In this document: one piece after another, positions 8,827 to 17,829 of the stretch
Position numbering within the stretch: the first letter of the stretch is position 1
How the letters are laid out: each line of letters starts with the position of its first letter
Source of the DNA: Massilia kyonggiensis
Lineage (GTDB): Bacteria > Pseudomonadota > Gammaproteobacteria > Burkholderiales > Burkholderiaceae_D
Reading direction: 5' to 3'
DNA: 64,000 nt
Assembly: GCF_024756235.1 (NCBI RefSeq)
Contig: NZ_JANUGY010000004.1
Location: forward strand, 186,001-250,000
Position numbers and translations under genes: made by a program
Notes under the pieces: model-generated
Databases searched by the model: none
Told to the model about the DNA's origin: nothing
Seen by the model: the letters and a program-made list of their open reading frames with translations, nothing else

Positions 8827-9552
8827 TCAGCGTGCGGGGCGCGTGTCGAGGTGGGTCGTGAAGAATTCCGGACGCAGTTTGCGCGTGATTTCCAGCACGG
8901 GCATCACATGGTCGAGGTGATCGCGCATGGCGGCCACGGCGCGGGCCGGGTCGCGCGCCTCGATGGCGTCGACGACGGCCCGGTGCTCTTCCAGCACCCC
9001 GGCCATGCGCCCTTCCAGCGGCAAGGTGAGCTGGCGGTAGCGGTCCATCTGCGTCTTGGCCTGCTGGATGATCGGCCACACGCCCGGGTAGCCGGACAAC
9101 TCGGCCAGCAGTGCGTGGAAGCGTTCGTCCGTGCGGTGGAACGAAGCGAAGTCGTTGGCCGTGATCGCCGCTTCCTGCTCGGCCAGGATCGCGCGCAGGC
9201 GGGCCATGTCGTCCGGACCCACCCGCCCGGCCGCCTTTTCGATGATCGCCGTCTCCAGCGCGTGGCGCACGAGGTTGGCTTCGTCCAGGGCGTCGAGCGG
9301 GATGCGCGCGACGAACGTGCCCGAGCGCGGCACGATCTCGATCAGGCCCTCGTCGGCGAGACGCTGCACGGCCTCGTGCACGGGGGTGCGGCTCGTACCG
9401 AACTCCTCGGCGAGGTCGCGCTCCACGACGCGCGTGCCGGGCAGCATGTCCATTTCGACGATGCGCCGGCGCAGGCACAGGTAGACGCGGCGCGAGGCGC
9501 TCAGGCCGCTCTCGGCCTCGGGCGCCGCGGTGGGTGGGGCTTGGTGGTTCAT
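8827..9552 (-). CDS. GntR-family (FadR/FCD subfamily) transcriptional regulator, last gene of the hexuronate operon
   Basis: 241 residues. An N-terminal winged helix (about 20-85; DLAEEFGTSRTPVHEAVQRLADEGL) is followed by an all-helical FCD ligand domain with the spaced Asp/His residues (DERFHALL, EEHRAVVDAI, MRDHLDHV) that bind a metal in this subfamily. Its ATG overlaps the kdgK stop (ATGA, 9549-9552), so it is translated with the catabolic operon and is its likely local repressor. The likely effector is a galacturonate- or KDG-like acid, inferred from context only. The palindromes at 16388-16420 before uxaC are the best candidate operators. A longer frame extends upstream but lies inside kdgK and is not the true start. 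Confidence 0.92.
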   Translation of the reverse strand: MNHQAPPTAAPEAESGLSASRRVYLCLRRRIVEMDMLPGTRVVERDLAEEFGTSRTPVHEAVQRLADEGLIEIVPRSGTFVARIPLDALDEANLVRHALETAIIEKAAGRVGPDDMARLRAILAEQEAAITANDFASFHRTDERFHALLAELSGYPGVWPIIQQAKTQMDRYRQLTLPLEGRMAGVLEEHRAVVDAIEARDPARAVAAMRDHLDHVMPVLEITRKLRPEFFTTHLDTRPAR

Positions 9553-10496
9553 GGCCGGAAGTGTAACGAATCCGGCATCGCATCGCGCGGGATGATCGCG
9601 CCGCGGTGGCGGATCACCGTGCCGGCCAGCCGGTGTCCGGCCCGTGCCGCGTCGTCCGGACCCTTGCCGGACAGGCGCGCGGCCATGTAGGCGGCGCCGA
9701 AGGAGTCGCCGGCCGCCGTCGTATCGATCACGTCCTTCACGGGTTCCGGCGCCACCTCGTGCACCGTGCCGTCGTGCCAGACGACGGCCGGATCGCCGCC
9801 GCACTTGACGACGATCTCGCCCACACCGAGCGTGCGGGTGCGCTCGATCGCGTCGCGCGCGTCGCCCGGGCCGTACAGCGCGACCTCGTCGTCCAGCGTG
9901 AGCAGCGCGATGTCGGCATGGGCCAGCACGCGGCCGTAGACGTCGCGCGCCGTGTCCGCGCTGTCCCACAGGCGCGGCCGGTAGTTGTTGTCGAAGACGA
10001 CCTTGCCGCCCGCCGCGCGGCACCGGGCCAGGGTCGCGATCAGCACATCGCGGTCGGCGGGCGCCAGGATCGCGAGGCTGATGCCGGACAGGTACACCAT
10101 GCGCGCCTCGGCCAGCTGGGCGAGCACGCGGTCCGCGCCCGGCGCCGCCATCCAGTGGCGCGCGGCGGAGTCCTTGCGCCAGTAGTGGAAGCGGCGTTCG
10201 CCGCCGTCATCCGTCTCGATCATGTAGATGCCCGGCAGGCGGTCGGCCAGGCGCAGCACGGCGGCCGTGGCGATCCCTTCACGCTCCCACGCGGCCAGCA
10301 TCTCGGCGGACATGCCGTCCTGGCCGAGGCCCGTCACGTACGCGACGCTCGCGACGGCGGGATCGAGCAGGCGGGCCATGTAGACGGCCGTGTTCAGCGT
10401 GTCGCCGCCGAAGCGGTAATCCAGCGTGCCCTGTTCGCCGTGCTTCTGCAGTTCGATCATGCATTCGCCGATCGCGTAGACGGTGTGTGCGCCCAT
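9549..10496 (-). CDS. kdgK: 2-dehydro-3-deoxygluconate kinase (PfkB family)
   Basis: 315 residues of the ribokinase/PfkB fold. The N-terminal GECMIEL and FGGDTLNTAVYMARL segments are the KDG-kinase form of the sugar-binding site, and TTAAGDSFGAA near the C-terminus holds the anion hole and catalytic Asp. It phosphorylates 2-keto-3-deoxygluconate, the product of altronate dehydratase, to KDPG in the cytoplasm. AAGGA lies 8 nt before the ATG. It follows exuT and overlaps the GntR gene by 4 bp. No KDPG aldolase (eda) gene is in the window, so the last step must be encoded elsewhere. Confidence 0.94.
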   Translation of the reverse strand: MGAHTVYAIGECMIELQKHGEQGTLDYRFGGDTLNTAVYMARLLDPAVASVAYVTGLGQDGMSAEMLAAWEREGIATAAVLRLADRLPGIYMIETDDGGERRFHYWRKDSAARHWMAAPGADRVLAQLAEARMVYLSGISLAILAPADRDVLIATLARCRAAGGKVVFDNNYRPRLWDSADTARDVYGRVLAHADIALLTLDDEVALYGPGDARDAIERTRTLGVGEIVVKCGGDPAVVWHDGTVHEVAPEPVKDVIDTTAAGDSFGAAYMAARLSGKGPDDAARAGHRLAGTVIRHRGAIIPRDAMPDSLHFRP

Positions 10497-10529
10497 CGTG
10501 TGTCCTTGTTGTGAAATAGCCCTGCGAGT

Positions 10530-11825
10530 TTACCGGATGCCGGCGACTGCCGGGGCATCTGTTTTGGCGGGCGTGCGCGGGCCGCCGTCCCGGACCAGCG
10601 TCCACACGACGATCGCCGCCAGCACGTCGAACACGGCCAGCACGACGAACAGCGGGCTGTAGCCCACGTGCGTGACCACGATGCCGAACACCAGCGTGAA
10701 CAGGGTCGCGCCCAGGTAGCCGGACATGCCGGCCAGCCCGGTGGCCGTCGCGACCTCGTTCTTGCCGAAGACGTCCGACGTGATCGCATACAGCGCGCCG
10801 GACAGCGTCTGGTGCGCGAAGCCGCCGATACACAGCAGGAAGATGGCGGTATACGGGCTCGCGACGAGGCCGATGCAGCCCGGCGCGATCATGCACAGCG
10901 CCCCGAACGCGACGACCCATTTCCGTGACGCGAACAGGGAAACATCGAAGTGCCGGTGCACGAACGGCGACAAATAGCCCCCCAGCACGCAGCCGATGTC
11001 CGCCGCGAGGAACGGCAGCCACGCGAACACTGCGATCTCCTTCAGGTCCATGTGGCGCTCCGTCGCCATGTACAGCGGGATCCACGCGTTGAAGGTCTGC
11101 CACGCCGGCTCGGACAGGAAGCGCGGGATCGCGATCGACCAGAAGTTCCGGTTCTTCACGATCTGGCGCCACGAGGCTTTCGCGGCACCGTCCTGGTGCT
11201 TCGCTTCCTGGCCGGACAGGATGTGGTCGCGTTCCGCGTCGGACAGCAGCTTCTGGTCGCGCGGGTGCTTGTAGAACACGGCCCACAGTAGCGTCCACGC
11301 GATGCCCAGCACGCCGACGATGACGAACGCCGACTTCCAGCCCGAATGGAGGATCGCCCAGACGACGAGCGGCGGCGCGCACAGGGCGCCGATCGACGAG
11401 CCGATGTTGAACCAGCCGATGGCGACCGAGCGCTCCTTCGCCGGAAACCACTCAGTCGTCGCCTTGACGCCGGCCGGGATGCCCGCCGCTTCCGTCAGTC
11501 CCAGCAGGCCGCGGAAGAACGCCATGCTCTGCCATCCCGACGCCAGCGCGGCGCACGCACAGGCCAGCGACCACGCGAACGCGAACACGGCGAAGCCGAT
11601 CTTGGTGCCGATCGCGTCCAGTACGTACCCGGCCACGGGCTGCATGACGGCGTAGCAGACCTGCCACGCGACGACGATGTACGAATACTCCTTCGTGTCG
11701 ATGTGCAGGTCGGCCATCATGGTCGGCGCCGCCACGGACAGCGTGTTGCGCGCCAGGTAGTTGACGATCAGGCCCAGCGTGACCAGCCCCACCATCCACC
11801 AGCGCATGCCCTTCATTTTGCTCAT
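10530..11825 (-). CDS. exuT: Hexuronate MFS transporter, ExuT-like
   Basis: 431 residues with 12 predicted membrane helices and the anion:cation symporter pattern of the MFS: RWWMVGLVTLGLIVNYLARNTL in the first helix, IPAGVKATTEWFPAKERSVAIGWFNIGSS in the helix 4-5 region. These closely recall ExuT/hexuronate permeases. It should import D-galacturonate or D-glucuronate by proton symport through the inner membrane. A strong GGAGGAG site precedes the ATG. It sits between uxaB and kdgK, which supports the substrate assignment. A 94-bp gap from uxaB is the longest break inside the block. Confidence 0.9.
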   Translation of the reverse strand: MSKMKGMRWWMVGLVTLGLIVNYLARNTLSVAAPTMMADLHIDTKEYSYIVVAWQVCYAVMQPVAGYVLDAIGTKIGFAVFAFAWSLACACAALASGWQSMAFFRGLLGLTEAAGIPAGVKATTEWFPAKERSVAIGWFNIGSSIGALCAPPLVVWAILHSGWKSAFVIVGVLGIAWTLLWAVFYKHPRDQKLLSDAERDHILSGQEAKHQDGAAKASWRQIVKNRNFWSIAIPRFLSEPAWQTFNAWIPLYMATERHMDLKEIAVFAWLPFLAADIGCVLGGYLSPFVHRHFDVSLFASRKWVVAFGALCMIAPGCIGLVASPYTAIFLLCIGGFAHQTLSGALYAITSDVFGKNEVATATGLAGMSGYLGATLFTLVFGIVVTHVGYSPLFVVLAVFDVLAAIVVWTLVRDGGPRTPAKTDAPAVAGIR

Positions 11826-11919
11826 GTTGTCTCCTCCGGCGCCTTTGTTAGGCGCGCAAGATCCCGGACCGCTCGGCGCGTGGCGCCGGCGGTCTCTCTC
11901 GATCGGTTGTCGTTGTGCG

Positions 11920-13347
11920 TTAAGCCAGCAGCGCGCGGATGCCCTGCCGTTCGATGTCGCGCAGGTTCGCCGCCAGGTGCGCCGCGAGGCCCGGCACCGC
12001 GTTCAGGTCCCTGCCCCACAGCGCGGCGTGGGCGAGCCAGCCACGGGCCAGGTCGTCCAGCGTCCATTCGCCGCCGGCGACCTTGTCCCAACCGGCCTTG
12101 AACCACGCCAGCGTGGCCGGATCGTCGGCGAGGTCGATGACGCCGCCGCGGTACAGCACCATCGTCGCGGCCATCGCAAGCACGAGGCGGCGCGGCAGGC
12201 GGCCGTCGTGCAGTTCGGCGTAGCGCAGCAGTTGCGGCAGCACGCGCGCGGCGAACTTGCTCCAGCTGTTCAGCGCGATCGATGCGAGGCGGTGGTGAAT
12301 GGCCGGGTTGCGGAAGCGGCGCAGCACGTCGGCGGCGAAGGCTTCCAGTTCCGCGCGGTCCATTTCCAGCGCCGGGATGATCTCCTCAATGATGGCGGCA
12401 CGCAGGAAGGCCCCCACCTGCGGGTCGTCGACGGACGGGCCCACGGCTTCCAGGCCGGCCAGCAGCGCGACCGGCACGAGCGTCGTGTGGCCGCCGTTCA
12501 GGATGCCGACCTTGCGCTTCTTGTACGGCGTGATGTCGTCGACGAGTGTCACGTTCAGGTCCGCGCCCGCCAGCTTCAGCTCTTCGCCCACGGAAGCCGG
12601 GCCCTGGATCACGAACAGGTAGTAATATTCCGCCGCCACGAGGAACGGGTCCGCGTAGCCCAGTTCCTGTTCGATCTGCGCCGCGTCCGCGGCCGGGTAG
12701 CCGGTGACGATGCGGTCGACGAGCGTATTGCAGAACGTGCACGCGTCGCCGATCCACGCGGCGAAGCCGGCCGGGAGGTCCCACAGGCGGGCGTAGTGCA
12801 GCACGGCGTTCTTCAATGCCTCGCCATTCTTGTCGATCAGTTCGCACGGCAGCAGGATCAGGCCCTTGTCTTGTGCGCCTTCGAACGCCTGGTAGCGCGC
12901 GAACAGCAGTTGCGTGAGCTTGGCGGGGAACGTCACCGGCGGCGCGTCGGTGGCGCGGTCCGTGTCGTTGACGACGATGCCTGCCTCCGTCGTGTTGGAG
13001 ACGATGAAGCGCAGGTCCGGATTCGCGGCCTGCGCCAGGTAGTCGGCATACATCGTGGCCGGGTCGATCTCCCGCTGCACGCATTCCACCTTGCGGTACT
13101 GCTTGACCGGCAGGCCCGCCTCGTCCAGGCCGCGCACGAGCACGGTGAACAGGCCGTCCTGCACATCGAGCAGCGGCGCGGCCGAGCCGCCGCGCGGGCG
13201 CACGACGACGACGCCGGCATTCAAACCGGTGCGCTCGTTGAGCAGGTCGACCTGCCAGTCGAAAAAGCCGCGCATGAAATTGCCTTGTCCGAACTGCAGG
13301 ATCTTGACGGGCAGTGCGAACGGGGTGGTACGACGAAGTTGAGTCAT
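11920..13347 (-). CDS. uxaB: Tagaturonate reductase (altronate oxidoreductase)
   Basis: 475 residues, a member of the polyol-specific long-chain dehydrogenase family. The N-terminal ILQFGQGNFMRGFFDWQVD is the NAD-binding segment of UxaB, and the KKRKVGILNGGHT region in the middle holds the conserved catalytic Lys and the Asn-Gly-Gly-His motif. It reduces D-tagaturonate to D-altronate with NADH in the cytoplasm, step two of galacturonate breakdown. It lies 10 bp after uxaA in the same orientation. Length and motifs are typical and nothing looks broken. Confidence 0.94.
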   Translation of the reverse strand: MTQLRRTTPFALPVKILQFGQGNFMRGFFDWQVDLLNERTGLNAGVVVVRPRGGSAAPLLDVQDGLFTVLVRGLDEAGLPVKQYRKVECVQREIDPATMYADYLAQAANPDLRFIVSNTTEAGIVVNDTDRATDAPPVTFPAKLTQLLFARYQAFEGAQDKGLILLPCELIDKNGEALKNAVLHYARLWDLPAGFAAWIGDACTFCNTLVDRIVTGYPAADAAQIEQELGYADPFLVAAEYYYLFVIQGPASVGEELKLAGADLNVTLVDDITPYKKRKVGILNGGHTTLVPVALLAGLEAVGPSVDDPQVGAFLRAAIIEEIIPALEMDRAELEAFAADVLRRFRNPAIHHRLASIALNSWSKFAARVLPQLLRYAELHDGRLPRRLVLAMAATMVLYRGGVIDLADDPATLAWFKAGWDKVAGGEWTLDDLARGWLAHAALWGRDLNAVPGLAAHLAANLRDIERQGIRALLA

Positions 13348-13357
13348 GGGTCTGCCC

Positions 13358-14956
13358 TTACAGCGAAATATCGCGTTTCCAGAAAATGAAGTCGTATTGC
13401 TGCAGCCGGTCGGCCTTGCACTTGTATTGCCCGCCCGCCGTCGCGACGACCATGTCGAACAGGCCTTTCGCCACCTCGGGCAGCGGCTTGCCTTCGATAA
13501 TGGGGCCGCAGTCGTAGTCGATCAGGTCCGACAGCTTCGCGGCCACGCGGCTGTTGCTGGAGATTTTCAGCACGGGGACGATCGGGTTACCGGTCGGCGT
13601 ACCGAGGCCCGTCGAAAACAGCACGACGTTCGCGCCCGACGCGACGATGCCCGTGACGGATTCGACGTCGCCGCCCGGGGTGCACAGCAGCGCGAGGCCC
13701 TGCTTGTCCGTCTGCTCGCCGTAGTCCAGCACGGAGACGATCGGCGACGTGCCGCCCTTCTTCGCCGCGCCGGCCGATTTCATCGCATCGGTGATCAGGC
13801 CGTCGCGGATATTGCCGGGGCTCGGGTTGTCGGCGAAATGCGTGCCGACGGCCAGCGCACGCTGTTCGAAGTCGCGCATCATGCCGAGGAAGCGGCGCTT
13901 GTCGTCGTCCTCGACGCAGCGTTCGATCAGCGACGACTCCACGCCGCACAGTTCCGGGAACTCCGCGAGGATCGACGAACCACCCACCGCCACGACCATG
14001 TCCGACACATAGCCCATGGCCGGATTGGCGGAGATGCCGGAAAAGCCGTCGGAGCCGCCGCACTTGACGCCGATCTTCAGGTGCGACAGCGGCATCGGCC
14101 GGCGCTGCACCTTGTTCGCTTCCTTCAGGTGCGTCAGGGTGTCCTGCAGCACCGCCTTCATCATCTTCTCTTCGCTGTCCCACTGCTGCTGTTCGTAGAT
14201 CAGCACGGGCTTGTCAAAGTGCGGATTCTGCTTCGCGAGTGCATCCTTGAACATGCCGATCTGCGCGTTCTGGCAGCCCAGCGAGAATACGGTGATGCCG
14301 GCCACGTTCGGGTGGTCGGCATACGCGGCGAGGATCTTGCACAGCGAGCGCGCGTCGGCGCGCGTGCCGCCGCAGCCGCCGTTGTGCGTGATGATGCGCA
14401 CGCCGTCCACGTTCGGGAATGGCCGTACGACCGGCTTCGGGGCTTCCATGTCTTCGCCCAGCAGCTGGAACGTGAGCGACGCGAGGTCGTTCGTGGCATA
14501 GCCTAGCGGGCCTTCCAGTGCGTTGCGCAGGTGCTCCACGTTGCGGTTCTCGCAGAACACGAGCGGAAAGATCAGCCAGTAGTTGGCGGTGCCCACGCGG
14601 CCGTCCGCACGCACGACGCCGTCGAAGGTCGCTTCCTTCAGGTCCGAGACGTCGGGCGGCGTCCAGGTGTACGGCTTGGAGTCTACGATCTCGACCTCGG
14701 ACGCGTAATGCGCCAGGTTGTCCGTCGTGACGGCCTCCCCTTTGCGGATCGGCTGGGTGGCCTTGCCGACGACGACGCCGTACATGGACAGCAGCTCGCC
14801 CTCGGCGAAGGCGCGGCGCGCCAGCTTGTGCTTGGTCTTGATCGGCGTGGAGACGAGGATGTTCTCCCCGTTCCACGTCACGACGTCACCCGGCGCCAGG
14901 TCGGTCAGCGCGACCAGCATGCTGTCGTCCGGGTGAATGCAGATTACTTTTTGCAT
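13358..14956 (-). CDS. uxaA: Altronate dehydratase
   Basis: 532 residues from the ATG at 14956; the frame extends upstream but that part overlaps uxaC. An N-terminal SAF-like domain (about 1-95, ICIHPDDSMLVALTDLAPGD) is joined to the large catalytic domain with NGGCGGTRADARSLCKIL and GVKCGGSDGFSGISANPAMG, the conserved cysteine-rich sites of UxaA/GarD dehydratases, which are iron dependent. It converts D-altronate to 2-keto-3-deoxygluconate in the cytoplasm. It lies 10 bp downstream of uxaC with a poor ribosome-binding site, suggesting translational dependence on uxaC. The two-domain single-chain form is the usual arrangement. Confidence 0.94.
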   Translation of the reverse strand: MQKVICIHPDDSMLVALTDLAPGDVVTWNGENILVSTPIKTKHKLARRAFAEGELLSMYGVVVGKATQPIRKGEAVTTDNLAHYASEVEIVDSKPYTWTPPDVSDLKEATFDGVVRADGRVGTANYWLIFPLVFCENRNVEHLRNALEGPLGYATNDLASLTFQLLGEDMEAPKPVVRPFPNVDGVRIITHNGGCGGTRADARSLCKILAAYADHPNVAGITVFSLGCQNAQIGMFKDALAKQNPHFDKPVLIYEQQQWDSEEKMMKAVLQDTLTHLKEANKVQRRPMPLSHLKIGVKCGGSDGFSGISANPAMGYVSDMVVAVGGSSILAEFPELCGVESSLIERCVEDDDKRRFLGMMRDFEQRALAVGTHFADNPSPGNIRDGLITDAMKSAGAAKKGGTSPIVSVLDYGEQTDKQGLALLCTPGGDVESVTGIVASGANVVLFSTGLGTPTGNPIVPVLKISSNSRVAAKLSDLIDYDCGPIIEGKPLPEVAKGLFDMVVATAGGQYKCKADRLQQYDFIFWKRDISL

Positions 14957-14966
14957 GGTTGCCCAA

Positions 14967-16361
14967 TCAGAGCTTGAAGTAGTTCTTGGCGTTTTCGTAG
15001 CAGATACCGCGCACGATGGTCGCCAGCGCATCGTAGTCTTCCGGGTACTCGCCGCTGGCGACCCATTCGCCCAGCTGGCGGCACACGAGGCGGCGGAAGT
15101 AGTCGTGGCGCGGGTAGGATGCGAAGCTGCGCGAGTCCGTGACCATGCCCACGAAGATGCCCAGCACGGAGTGATTACCGAACGCGAGGATCTGGTTCAG
15201 GTTGCCCAGCTTGTGGTCGTTGAACCACCAGGCCGGGCCGAACTGCACCTTGCCGGCCACGCTGCCGTCCTGGAAGTTGCCGATCATCGTCGAGAGCACT
15301 TCATTCATCGCCGGGTTCAGGTTGAACAGCATCGTCTTCGGCAGCTGCTTGCGGGAGTCCAGCGCCGACAGCAGCGCGACGAGGCCGTTACTGGTCGTCA
15401 TGTCCGAGATCGAATCGAAGCCGGTATCCGGACCCAGCGTCTCCAGCATGCGCTGGTTATTGTTGCGCATGGCGCCGATGTGGAAGCACATCGTCCAGTC
15501 GTACTTCGCATACACCGCGCCGATCGCCTCCAGCAGGCCGCGCAGGTATTGCGCCTGTTCGAGGTCGCCCAGCAGCTCGCCGCGCATCCGCTTCGCGAAC
15601 AGGCCGTCGAGCTGGTCGGCCGTCGCGGCGACGGTCGGCAGCGGGATGTCGATCGCGTGGTCGGAAATACGGCCGCCGCGCGCATGGAAGTATTCCACAC
15701 GATTGGCCAGTGCGGCGATCAACGACGTGAACGAATCGATCTTCACGCCGGCGACTTCCGCCAGGCGCGCCACGTAGTCCTCGAAGCCGGGATTATTGAT
15801 GCGCATGGCCTTGTCCGGACGGTAGGCCGGCAGCACGCGGGTCTTCAGTGCCGACTGCGCGATCTCGGCGTGCTGCAGCAGGTCGTCGGCCGGGTCGTCC
15901 GTCGTGCAGGCGATTTCCACCTTGGCCTGTTCCAGGAACGTCCACGTGTCCATGCCGGCCAGCTTCGCGTTCGCCTGTTCCCAGATCGCTTCCGCGTTCT
16001 TCTCGTTGATGACCAGGTCGATGCCGAAGATGCGGCGCAGCTCCAGGTGGCTCCAGTGGTAGATCGGGTTGCCGATCGCGAGCGGCAGCACTTTGCAGAA
16101 GGCGAGGAATTTTTCCTTGTCCGAGCGGTCGCCCGTGCAGTATTCCTCCGGCACGCCGGCCGTGCGCATCAAACGCCATTTGTAATGGTCGCCGCCCAGC
16201 CACAGCTCGGCGATGTTGCGGAACTTCTTGCGCTCGGCGATCTCGCCCTGCTGCAGGTGCGAGTGGTAGTCGATGACCGGCAGGTCCGCGGCAACTTCAT
16301 GGTAAAGCTTGCGGGCGACGTCGGTGGTGAGGAGGAAATCCTGGTCCATGAAGGCGGTCAT
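14967..16361 (-). CDS. uxaC: Uronate isomerase
   Basis: 464 residues, amidohydrolase superfamily. It begins with the FLLTTDVARKLYHEVAADLPVIDYHSHLQQGEI segment, whose H-x-H ligates the metal, and later has GMVTDSRSFASYPRHDYFRRL, the conserved end of UxaC proteins. It isomerises D-galacturonate to D-tagaturonate and D-glucuronate to D-fructuronate in the cytoplasm. AAGGAG stands 9 nt before the ATG at 16361; another ATG at 16349 is less well placed. It is the first gene of uxaC-uxaA-uxaB-exuT-kdgK-gntR and is preceded by two palindromes. No fructuronate branch (uxuAB) is present, so galacturonate is the likely main substrate. Confidence 0.95.
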   Translation of the reverse strand: MTAFMDQDFLLTTDVARKLYHEVAADLPVIDYHSHLQQGEIAERKKFRNIAELWLGGDHYKWRLMRTAGVPEEYCTGDRSDKEKFLAFCKVLPLAIGNPIYHWSHLELRRIFGIDLVINEKNAEAIWEQANAKLAGMDTWTFLEQAKVEIACTTDDPADDLLQHAEIAQSALKTRVLPAYRPDKAMRINNPGFEDYVARLAEVAGVKIDSFTSLIAALANRVEYFHARGGRISDHAIDIPLPTVAATADQLDGLFAKRMRGELLGDLEQAQYLRGLLEAIGAVYAKYDWTMCFHIGAMRNNNQRMLETLGPDTGFDSISDMTTSNGLVALLSALDSRKQLPKTMLFNLNPAMNEVLSTMIGNFQDGSVAGKVQFGPAWWFNDHKLGNLNQILAFGNHSVLGIFVGMVTDSRSFASYPRHDYFRRLVCRQLGEWVASGEYPEDYDALATIVRGICYENAKNYFKL

Positions 16362-16387
16362 AGCGTGTTGCTCCTTGGGTGGCTGAT

Positions 16388-16420
16388 CTGATATATCAGG
16401 ATGGTAGGCCTAATATATTA
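16388..16420. promoter_or_regulatory. Paired palindromes, candidate operators of the uxa operon
   Basis: CTGATATATCAG (16388-16399) is a perfect 12-bp palindrome. TAATATATTA (16411-16420) is a perfect 10-bp palindrome sharing the ATATAT centre. Their centres are 22 bp apart, about two helical turns, just upstream of the uxaC ribosome-binding site and between the divergent uxaC and purine permease genes. This is a typical layout for a dimeric repressor such as the operon's own FCD-GntR protein; binding is inferred. Confidence 0.5.
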
Positions 16421-16536
16421 CTGATGCAAGGACTTTGTGCCTTCGCGGCCGAAGGTGCGGATGTTATGCTTCGGTCATCGGCTCGTGATGCATGGATACA
16501 ACGACCACGGCCATCACTATAAGAATGGATCCAAGA

Positions 16537-17829
16537 ATGCTCGACTCACTCTTCAAACTGCGCCAGAGCGGCACCGACACGCGGACGGAAATCCTCGCCG
16601 GCGTCACGACGTTCCTGACGATGGCCTACATCATCTTCGTCAATCCTTCCATCCTCGGCGACGCCGGGATGCCGAAGGACGCCGTGTTCGTCGCCACATG
16701 CCTCGTGGCCGCGCTGGGCAGCCTCGTCATGGGCCTGTACGCCAACTACCCCATCGCGATGGCGCCGGGCATGGGCCTGAACGCCTATTTCGCCTACGCC
16801 GTCGTGCTGGGCATGAAGGTGCCCTGGCAGGCCGCGCTGGGCGCCGTGTTCGTGTCGGGCTGCCTGTTCATCCTGGTGTCCGTGTTCGGCCTGCGCGCGA
16901 TGATCGTGAACGGCATCTCGCGCTCCCTGAGGGTGGCGATCACGGTGGGCCTCGGGATGTTCCTCGCGCTGATCGCGCTGAAGAGCGCAGGCATCGTGGT
17001 GGCCAGCCCCGCGACGCTCGTGCAGGCGGGCGACCTGCACAAGCCGGAGGCCATCATGGCCGTCGTCGGCTTCCTGCTGATCGTCACGCTGGACCGCCTG
17101 AAGGTACGCGGCGCGATCCTGATCGGCATCGTCGCCGTGACGATCCTCTCGTTCTTCTTCGGCGGGAACACGTTCCACGGCCTCGTCTCCGCCCCGCCGT
17201 CGATCGCGCCCACCCTGGGCCAGCTGGACATCAAGGGCGCCCTGGGCGTCGGCATCATCAACGTGGTGCTCGTGTTCTTCCTCGTCGAGCTGTTCGACGC
17301 GACCGGCACGCTGATGGGCGTCGCCAGCCGCGCGGGCCTGCTCGTGGAAGGCAAGATGGAGCGCCTGAACAAGGCCCTGCTGGCCGACAGCGCGGCCATC
17401 GTCGCGGGCTCCGTGTTGGGCACGTCGAGCACCACGGCCTACATCGAAAGCGCCGCGGGCGTGCAGGCCGGCGGCCGCACGGGCCTGACCGCGCTGACGG
17501 TGGCCGTGCTGTTCCTCGCCTGCCTGTTCATCGCGCCGCTGGCCGGCGTGGTGCCCGCGTATGCGACCGCGCCCGCGCTGCTGTTCGTCGCCTGCCTGAT
17601 GCTGCGCGACCTGGGCGACATCGAATGGAACGACACGACGGAAGCGATTCCGGCCGCCATCACCGCGCTCGTGATCCCGTTTACCTACTCGATCGCGGAA
17701 GGCATCGCGTTCGGCTTCATCACTTACGCGCTGCTGAAGCTGACGACGGGCCGTGCGCGCGAAGTCAAGCCGGTCATCTGGGTGATCGCGGCGCTCTTCG
17801 CCTTCAAGATCGTCTATATCGGCAGTTGA
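16537..17829 (+). CDS. NCS2-family purine permease (guanine/hypoxanthine type)
   Basis: About 430 residues and 12-14 membrane helices. Family features are GTDTRTEILAGVTTFLTMAYIIFVNP at the start, MAPGMGLNAYFAY, the acidic motif VELFDATGTLMGVASRAG, and GSVLGTSSTTAYIESAAG. These mark the AzgA/GhxP/PbuG branch of NCS2, proton symporters for adenine, guanine or hypoxanthine in the inner membrane. I prefer the ATG at 16537 because family proteins start close to the L-x-x-L-F-K-L segment; ATGs at 16492 and 16525 are possible. It is divergent from uxaC, and its stop codon abuts that of the EAL gene in TGATCA. It has no visible link to the hexuronate pathway. Confidence 0.92.
   Translation: MLDSLFKLRQSGTDTRTEILAGVTTFLTMAYIIFVNPSILGDAGMPKDAVFVATCLVAALGSLVMGLYANYPIAMAPGMGLNAYFAYAVVLGMKVPWQAALGAVFVSGCLFILVSVFGLRAMIVNGISRSLRVAITVGLGMFLALIALKSAGIVVASPATLVQAGDLHKPEAIMAVVGFLLIVTLDRLKVRGAILIGIVAVTILSFFFGGNTFHGLVSAPPSIAPTLGQLDIKGALGVGIINVVLVFFLVELFDATGTLMGVASRAGLLVEGKMERLNKALLADSAAIVAGSVLGTSSTTAYIESAAGVQAGGRTGLTALTVAVLFLACLFIAPLAGVVPAYATAPALLFVACLMLRDLGDIEWNDTTEAIPAAITALVIPFTYSIAEGIAFGFITYALLKLTTGRAREVKPVIWVIAALFAFKIVYIGS

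Noticed and set aside
9553..10023. N-terminal extension of the GntR regulator
   Set aside because: The extension is fully antiparallel-free but lies in another frame of kdgK on the same strand; the ATG at 9552 matches the start expected for a GntR protein and overlaps the kdgK stop in ATGA.
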